Assembly: GCA_046327755.1 (NCBI GenBank)
Contig: JAXLXW010000001.1
Coordinates: 922,979-986,978, forward strand
From: SCN-70-22 sp046327755
GTDB taxonomy: Bacteria > Gemmatimonadota > Gemmatimonadetes > Gemmatimonadales > Gemmatimonadaceae
DNA length: 64,000 nt
Direction: 5' to 3'
Shown here: in pieces, positions 58,739-64,000 of the stretch
Layout of the letters: each line of letters opens with the position of its first letter
How positions within the stretch are numbered: the stretch's first letter is position 1
Made by a program: the position numbers and the translations under genes
Notes under the pieces: generated by a model
The model's database searches: none
Told to the model about the DNA's origin: nothing
Seen by the model: the letters and a program-made list of their open reading frames with translations, nothing else

Positions 58739-59227
58739 CTATTTCAACGTGAGCACGTGCGCCGTGAACTGGTCGATCGCGATCTCGGTCCCCTGGTAGA
58801 AGCCTGACGACTTGTTGGTCTCGCAGTCCGCCTCGCTGCGGTGGAGCGCGGTGAAGACGTAGCGCGTCCCGGTCCCTTCGGCTTGCATCGTCATGATGGC
58901 CGTGATGGGGATGTCGTCGAAGACAGCCGGGCGATAGCCGGGAAAGAGCATGGAGGTCCAGACGAGTCGCTGCTGGGGGACGACGTCGAGGACGCAGCCG
59001 AGGTTGGGGACTTCCTGTCCCTCGCCCACAACGATGTCGATGGCGAAGATGCCGCCCGGCCGCACATCGAGTTCGGTGCGCGCCACACGCCCCCACGCCT
59101 TGGGCATGTACCACTCCTTGATGTGCTCGGGCTTCGTGAGCGCCTCCCAGACGAGGCGCGGCGGGGCATCGATGAAGCGCTCGATGGCGAAATCGCGCGC
59201 GGGATCGAAGGCAAAGTGCTGGGTCAT
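58739..59227 (-). CDS. SRPBCC (AHSA1-type) protein
   Basis: 162 residues from ATG 59227, overlapping the regulator's stop (ATGA). MTQHFAFDPARDFAIERFID, APPRLVWEALTKPEHIKEWY, GGIFAIDIVVGEGQEVPNLG, QRLVWTSMLFPGYRPAVFDD, SSGFYQGTEIAIDQFTAHVL. Complete START-like domain. Second ArsR/SRPBCC operon of the window; not a recent copy of the first. Confidence 0.9.
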   Translation of the reverse strand: MTQHFAFDPARDFAIERFIDAPPRLVWEALTKPEHIKEWYMPKAWGRVARTELDVRPGGIFAIDIVVGEGQEVPNLGCVLDVVPQQRLVWTSMLFPGYRPAVFDDIPITAIMTMQAEGTGTRYVFTALHRSEADCETNKSSGFYQGTEIAIDQFTAHVLTLK

Positions 59228-59565
59228 GACGCGGACTCCTTCTCCTTGAGTTGTTTGACGTATTGGTCGAACCGATCGAGGCGCGCTTCCCACTGCTGGC
59301 GTCGGTCGGCCAGCCAGTCTTCGACGACCTTGAAGCGTTCGGGGGCGATTTCGAAGGTGCGCACGCGCCCACGCTTCCTGGACTTCACCAGTCGGCTCTG
59401 CTCGAGCACCGCGAGGTGCTGCACGAACGACGGGAGTTGCATATCGAACGGTTCGGCCAGCTCGCTGACGGTGGCCGGCCCACCCGACAGGAGCTCGAGG
59501 ACTCTCCGCCGCGTGGGATTGGCCAGGGCGTGAAAGACTTCGTCTGTGGCGGCGAACTGCACCAT
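59224..59565 (-). CDS. ArsR-family transcriptional regulator
   Basis: 113 residues: MVQFAATDEVFHALANPTRR, RVLELLSGGPATVSELAEPF, DMQLPSFVQHLAVLEQSRLV, KSRKRGRVRTFEIAPERFKV. Winged helix with a C-terminal helix (RRQQWEARLDRFDQYVKQLK). No metal site. Translationally coupled to the SRPBCC gene behind it. Confidence 0.92.
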   Translation of the reverse strand: MVQFAATDEVFHALANPTRRRVLELLSGGPATVSELAEPFDMQLPSFVQHLAVLEQSRLVKSRKRGRVRTFEIAPERFKVVEDWLADRRQQWEARLDRFDQYVKQLKEKESAS

Positions 59566-59621
59566 GTGCGACCCCTCCCTGTTCGCGTGGTTCGATGTGC
59601 CCGAGGGGATAGTACAGCAGG

Positions 59622-59650
59622 CGGATACTTTTGTAAATACCTAAGTATTG
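59622..59650. promoter_or_regulatory. AT-rich divergent promoter/operator
   Basis: ATACTT and AAGTAT with 12 bp between, and inside it AATAC-CTAA-GTATT, a perfect inverted repeat at 59636-59649. It lies about 60 bp upstream of the ArsR start on the minus strand and about 65 bp upstream of the isomerase start on the plus strand. A probable operator of the regulator and shared promoter region. Confidence 0.5.
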
Positions 59651-59715
59651 TCCGCGGCGTTGATGCCGGCCTGGTTCAGGGTAGGTTGGAGCGATCGCCT
59701 TCCGCCTCCCGTGCC

Positions 59716-60624
59716 ATGACCGATCGCCGTCCGACGCGCCGCGCCTTCCTCAAGTCCGCCAGCTGCACCGTGCTGGGCGTGGCGGCCTTTCCCGGCACCC
59801 CGTTCGCTCGTGCGGGCGATGCCCCGGCACCCGCTGCCCTTCCCCGCCTGGCGTTGCAGCTGTACACGGTGCGCGACCAGATCACGCAGGACGCGGCCGG
59901 GACGCTCCGTCGCCTGGCGGCGATGGGGTTCACCACGGTGGAGACGGCCTTCTGGCCGAAAGGCATGACGGTGCAGCGTGGCGCCCAGCTGCTGCGCGAC
60001 GCCGGGCTCTCGGTCTGCTCGGCCCATATCGAGCTCCCCGTCGGTGAGGCGCGCGGCGCGATGCTGGCGGCGGCCAAGGCATACGGGTGCACGCGCATGA
60101 TCTGGCACGGGTGGCCGGAGGACCAGCGCTACGGCACGCTGGAGGGGACGCGCGAGCTGGCGCGGCGCTACAACGACGCGCATCGCTTCGCCAAGGACAA
60201 CGGGCTCCAGTTCGGGCTGCACAACCACTGGTGGGAGTACCGCAACCGGGTTGGGGGGCGCTACGTCTTCGAGGTGCTGCTGGATGAGATCGACCCGGAG
60301 ATCTTCCTCGAGGTGGACACCTACTGGGTGAAGGTGGCGGGGCATGTGCCGGCAGATGTTCTCCGCCGCTTGGGAGACCGCGCGCAGATGTTGCACATCA
60401 AGGACGGCCCGGCACGCTGGAGCGAGAAGCTGGCCGAGGACAATCCCGATCCGATGACAGCGGTGGGGGGCGGGACGCAGGACTGGGGAGCGATTTCGGA
60501 GGCGGCCCAAGGGCACGCCCAGTGGATGGTGGTGGAGATGGACAAGGTGGCGGGGGATGTGTTCGAGGCGTTGCAGGCGAGCCGCGCGTACATGGTGCGA
60601 CGCGGCATGGTGGCGGCCGGGTGA
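59716..60624 (+). CDS. Tat-exported sugar phosphate isomerase/epimerase-like protein
   Basis: 302 residues from ATG 59716. Twin-arginine signal TRRAFLKSASCTVLGVAAFP. TIM barrel of the AP-endonuclease 2 superfamily: LALQLYTVRDQITQDAAGTL, GFTTVETAFWPKG, FGLHNHWWEY (metal His), IFLEVDTYWVKVAGHVP (metal Glu/Asp), MLHIKDGP (metal His). Probably isomerises a sugar or inositol in the periplasm. Complete. Confidence 0.9.
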   Translation: MTDRRPTRRAFLKSASCTVLGVAAFPGTPFARAGDAPAPAALPRLALQLYTVRDQITQDAAGTLRRLAAMGFTTVETAFWPKGMTVQRGAQLLRDAGLSVCSAHIELPVGEARGAMLAAAKAYGCTRMIWHGWPEDQRYGTLEGTRELARRYNDAHRFAKDNGLQFGLHNHWWEYRNRVGGRYVFEVLLDEIDPEIFLEVDTYWVKVAGHVPADVLRRLGDRAQMLHIKDGPARWSEKLAEDNPDPMTAVGGGTQDWGAISEAAQGHAQWMVVEMDKVAGDVFEALQASRAYMVRRGMVAAG

Positions 60625-60640
60625 GCGCGACGGAGCGAAG

Positions 60641-61039
60641 ATGAGCCAACTCTTCACACTCGAGGGATCCACGCGAGCGCATCCCGCCGTCGAGCAGTGG
60701 CTGGACGCACGACCGCCGGAGCTCCGCGCCATCGCCACGCACTGGTTCGACGAGATTCGCGCGAGCGGGGATGACGTGTGCGAGCTGCTGCACGATGGAC
60801 ACCCGACCGCGTGCGTGGAGGGGGTCGCGTTCGCGTACGTGAACGTGTTCCGGGCGCACGTCAACGTTGGTTTCTTTCGGGGATCGACGCTTGCCGATCC
60901 GGCGGGGCTCCTGGAAGGGAGCGGGCGTTTCATGCGCCACGTGAAGCTCCGCCCCTCGGCGGCGCTGGATGCGGGAGCGTTGCGGCAGCTCATCCGCGCA
61001 GCGTACGACGACATCGCGCAGGCGGTACGGCGGCGGTGA
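60641..61039 (+). CDS. DUF1801/YdhG-like protein
   Basis: 132 residues from ATG 60641, 16 bp after the previous stop. PAVEQWLDARPPELRAIATH, DDVCELLHDGHPTACVEGVA, FAYVNVFRAHVNVGFFRGST, GRFMRHVKLRPSAALDAGAL. The DUF1801 fold is complete. Function unknown. Probably cotranscribed with the isomerase. Confidence 0.85.
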   Translation: MSQLFTLEGSTRAHPAVEQWLDARPPELRAIATHWFDEIRASGDDVCELLHDGHPTACVEGVAFAYVNVFRAHVNVGFFRGSTLADPAGLLEGSGRFMRHVKLRPSAALDAGALRQLIRAAYDDIAQAVRRR

Positions 61040-61090
61040 CGCGCGCGGGCGACTCTGGCCCGCGGTGCTCCCGCTCGGTAGGATTGCCCC

Positions 61091-63754
61091 ATGCCGACCC
61101 CATCCGCGCACGACGCCCTCGCCCAGGCGCTCGCCGACCGGTACACCGTCGTCCGCGAGCTGGGGAGCGGGGGGATGGCGACCGTGTGGCTGGCGCGCGA
61201 CCTGCGCCACGACCGTGACGTCGCGATCAAGGTGCTGCACCCCGACCTGGGGGCCGCACTCGGCGGCGAGCGATTCCTCACCGAGATCCGCACCACCGCA
61301 CGCTTGCAACATCCGCACATCCTCCCGCTGCTCGACTCGGGGGATGGGGGGAACGGGCTCCTCTACTATGTCATGCCGTATGTGCGCGGCGAGACGTTGC
61401 GTGCGCGGCTGGAGCGCGAGCGGCAGCTCCCGGTGGCGGACGCCGTGCGGCTGGCGAAGGAGGTGGCGGGGGCGCTGGAGCATGCGCACCGGCAGGGGGT
61501 GGTGCACCGCGACATCAAGCCGGAGAACATCCTCCTGCAGGAAGGGTCGGCGCTGGTGGCCGACTTCGGGATCGCGCTCGCCGTCCAGCAGGCGGGGGGC
61601 CCTCGGCTGACGCAGACGGGGCTCTCGTTAGGGACGCCGCAGTACATGTCGCCCGAGCAGGCGATGGGGGAGCGCACGATCGACGCCCGGAGCGACGTCT
61701 ACGCGTTAGGCGCGGTGGCGTACGAGATGCTGGCCGGCGAGCCTCCCTTCACCGGCCCCACGATCCAGGCGATCGTGGCGCGCCTGATGTCGGAGGAGCC
61801 GCGCGCGCTCATCGCGCAGCGCAAGGCGATTCCCGAGGCGGTCGAGGCGGCGGTGCTGCGCGCGCTGGAGAAGCTCCCGGCGGACCGTTTCGCCAGCGCT
61901 GCGGAGTTCGCGGTGGCGCTCGAGGCGCCGACGACCACGGCGACGCGCCTGACGCGCGCCCAACCGGCGGCGCGCGGGCCGCGCGGGCTTGCCGCCGCGC
62001 TCGGTGTGGTGGCGCTGGTGGCGAGTGGCGCCGCGGCATGGGGGTGGATGCGCCCCGTCGCCACGCCGGCGGTCGTCCGCTATCGCATCTTTGTCGACTC
62101 GGTCCCCGCGGTGAAGGACTGGGCCGGCGAAGTCGCCATCTCTCCCGACGGCGCCACGATCGTGCGCTCCGGCGGGCCGGGCGGGAACCTCCTCGTCAGG
62201 CGGCGCGACCAGCTCACCTTCACCCCCATCGGCGGGACGGAGGGGGCGTCGGCGCCGTTCTTTGCGCCTGACGGTGAACACATCGGCTACTTCGCCAACG
62301 ATGCGCTGCATTCGGTGCCGATTGGCGGCGGCCCCACGACGCTCCTCCTGGACTCGATCTCCGCACCGACGTCGGTGACGTGGGGGACGGACGACCGGCT
62401 GTACCTGAGCCCCGCGATGGCGGGCGGAACGGTGATCGCGAGCGCTCCGGCGCGCGCGGGGGCGAAGCTCGAAGCGTTGACGCGACTCGACACGGCGAGC
62501 GGCGAGGAATCGCACCTCCACCCCTCCCCGATTCCCGGCGGAAAGAAGCTCCTGCTGTCCGTCTCGTATCGGAACGGACAGCGCCGCATCGCCGTCGGCG
62601 ACATCGCGACCGGGCACATCACGCCGCTCATCGACGGGGTACGGGCGCGCTACGTCCCCGGCGGGTGGCTCCTCTTCACCACGAGCGAAGCGCGACTCTT
62701 CGTCGTCCCCTTCGATGCGGAGAAGGGGGCGATCACGGGCGACCCGGTGCAGGTTGCCGAGCGGTTGCCGGACTCGGTGATCGGCGCCGTGGACTTCGAC
62801 ATCTCAGCGAACGGGACGCTCGTCTATTCCGAGGAGATCGCGGGGGAGCAGCGTGAGCTGGTGTGGGTGTCGCGCACCGGGGCGCGCACGCTCTTCGACT
62901 CCACGTGGCGCGGCGTCTTCCGCACGCCGACGCTGTCGCGCGACGGGCGGCGGCTCGCCGTCGCGATGGCGCGCGAGCGGCAGTTCGACATCTGGCTGCG
63001 CGACGTGGCGGGGGGCGAGCCTGTGCGCCTAACGAACGAGCCGCGGCAGAGCAGCGCCGAGCCGGCGTGGAGCAGGGATGGCACCTGGGTGAGCTACCTG
63101 GTGTCGCGCAACGGGAACACCGGCGACGTGTGGCGCCGGCGCGTGGATGGCACGGGGCGCGAGGAGCTGGTGCTCAAGGCAACACGCCCCTTCTCCGAGC
63201 AGGAGTGGTCGCCGGTGGAGGACCGACTCTTCCTTCGGACGACGACGCCGGCGGCCGGCGCGGGGGACATCCTCACGATCCGTCCGGGCCAGGAGAGCAT
63301 GCCCACGCCGGTCGCGGCAAGTCCGAAGAACGAGTATTCGCCGGCGATCTCGCCGGACGGGCGGTGGCTGGCCTTCACGGGGAGCTACACCGGGCGCCTC
63401 GAGATCTATGTTGTCCCGCTGGCGCACCCCGACTCGGCGCGCTGGATGATCTCGACGAAGGGAGGGAGCGCGCCGCGCTGGTCGCACAAGGGAGACGAGC
63501 TGTTCTATCTCGACCAGCGCTCGAACCTGGTGTCGGCGCGCATTTCGACGTCGCCGACCTTCACGGTGCTGGGGACGCGCATCCTGTTCAACACCAACGA
63601 CTACATCCAGACGTCGACGTCACGACGCAATTACGACGTGGCGCCCGACGACCAGCGCTTCCTCTTCATCCAGCGCGCAGGCGGCGATCGCAACGGGCAG
63701 ATGGTGGTGGTGGAGAACTGGGTGCAGGAGTTGGAGCGGGGGCGCAGGAAGTAG
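61091..63754 (+). CDS. membrane Ser/Thr kinase with WD40-like propeller tail
   Basis: 887 residues. Kinase about 15-275: LGSGGMATVWLARD, DVAIKVLH, GVVHRDIKPENILL, ADFGIALA, LGTPQYMSPEQ. Membrane segment GLAAALGVVALVASGAAAWG at about 300. The outer part is a TolB/PD40-type beta-propeller: GEVAISPDGATIVRSG, APFFAPDGEHIGYFANDALH, HPSPIPGGKKLLLSVSYRNG, EYSPAISPDGRWLAFTGSYT, GSAPRWSHKGDELFYLDQRS. A receptor kinase in which the propeller senses an envelope ligand. Contains one CGTTAGGG and one CGTTAGGC. Confidence 0.92.
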   Translation: MPTPSAHDALAQALADRYTVVRELGSGGMATVWLARDLRHDRDVAIKVLHPDLGAALGGERFLTEIRTTARLQHPHILPLLDSGDGGNGLLYYVMPYVRGETLRARLERERQLPVADAVRLAKEVAGALEHAHRQGVVHRDIKPENILLQEGSALVADFGIALAVQQAGGPRLTQTGLSLGTPQYMSPEQAMGERTIDARSDVYALGAVAYEMLAGEPPFTGPTIQAIVARLMSEEPRALIAQRKAIPEAVEAAVLRALEKLPADRFASAAEFAVALEAPTTTATRLTRAQPAARGPRGLAAALGVVALVASGAAAWGWMRPVATPAVVRYRIFVDSVPAVKDWAGEVAISPDGATIVRSGGPGGNLLVRRRDQLTFTPIGGTEGASAPFFAPDGEHIGYFANDALHSVPIGGGPTTLLLDSISAPTSVTWGTDDRLYLSPAMAGGTVIASAPARAGAKLEALTRLDTASGEESHLHPSPIPGGKKLLLSVSYRNGQRRIAVGDIATGHITPLIDGVRARYVPGGWLLFTTSEARLFVVPFDAEKGAITGDPVQVAERLPDSVIGAVDFDISANGTLVYSEEIAGEQRELVWVSRTGARTLFDSTWRGVFRTPTLSRDGRRLAVAMARERQFDIWLRDVAGGEPVRLTNEPRQSSAEPAWSRDGTWVSYLVSRNGNTGDVWRRRVDGTGREELVLKATRPFSEQEWSPVEDRLFLRTTTPAAGAGDILTIRPGQESMPTPVAASPKNEYSPAISPDGRWLAFTGSYTGRLEIYVVPLAHPDSARWMISTKGGSAPRWSHKGDELFYLDQRSNLVSARISTSPTFTVLGTRILFNTNDYIQTSTSRRNYDVAPDDQRFLFIQRAGGDRNGQMVVVENWVQELERGRRK

Positions 63755-64000
63755 GGCGGGCGCGTCGGTTGTTCGTCGCGGCGCATCCGGTCGGGGTGAC
63801 GAGATCCCGCTCCGATTGGTAGCGGCCGACGTTGATGGCGCGCGGTATGGGAGCCATGTCGAGTGCCTCCTGGCGCGCAGGGGAAGCGTGGACTCGGATG
63901 GGCGATCCAGTCCGTGTTGCGATTAGCTTTCCGGTGACGCGTACACAGCGCCAGTGTCGCGCGCGTTTCGCGCCTCCTTCCCTGCTCCTCGTCAACCTCC
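63755..64000. other. terminal intergenic stretch
   Basis: 246 bp after the last kinase. No open frame with coding character and no RNA gene seen; the next gene lies beyond the window. Confidence 0.4.

Noticed and set aside
1..64000. tRNA or rRNA genes
   Set aside because: No cloverleaf-like or rRNA-like sequence was recognised by eye on either strand.

Overview
The window is GC-rich DNA that most resembles a Gemmatimonadota chromosome. This is an inference from gene content: Ser/Thr kinases with TPR or WD40-like sensor tails, an ECF sigma factor next to a kinase, secreted 6-bladed beta-propellers, Tat-exported oxidoreductase and isomerase, and paired ArsR/SRPBCC genes. No rRNA, tRNA or CRISPR array was seen.

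Positions 1 to about 31,500 are a large integron cassette array. I count 41 recombination sites (attC) of 89-112 bp. Each has an R'' core (consensus xxxTAAC), a conserved TTGGAGCAG-like arm, a variable loop, a CAGCTCAAC-like arm and an R' core (GTTRRRY). For most cassettes the R' at the start and the R'' at the end are exact complements, as expected of units that circularise. All cassettes lie in the same orientation and no integrase is in the window; it would be expected 5' of position 1. Cargo is mostly small secreted, lipoprotein or membrane proteins of unknown function. There are also toxin-antitoxin remnants (BrnT/BrnA, HigB/HigA-like), a barstar relative, an HNH nuclease, a DUF429 protein, an FRG-domain relic, a nuclease-like relic and two beta-propellers. 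Several cassettes are duplicated (one present four times without a convincing gene, one three times, three present twice) and one is fused to another by deletion. An IS1182-type element sits at about 4.77-6.54 kb.

The array decays at its distal end (29-31.5 kb), where sites lose one or both cores. Fossil cassettes appear further on at 38.4-41.2 kb (serine hydrolase fragment, lipocalin-like protein, a fourth beta-propeller). Broken genes are frequent in the array and rare in the flank.

From 31.6 kb on the content is chromosomal: serine hydrolases, an ABC exporter pair, a Doc/AbrB toxin-antitoxin pair with a repeated operator, a Tat-exported epimerase, a phage-tail-tube-like protein, a DHFR-like reductase, two ArsR/SRPBCC operons, a TauE-like exporter, alpha/beta hydrolases, a methyltransferase, a GH2 glycosidase on the minus strand, an ECF sigma factor plus kinase operon, and two more kinases. 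The octamer CGTTAGGC, identical to the attC R' core context, is unusually frequent in this flank, including inside kinase genes, where it forces the rare TTA codon.
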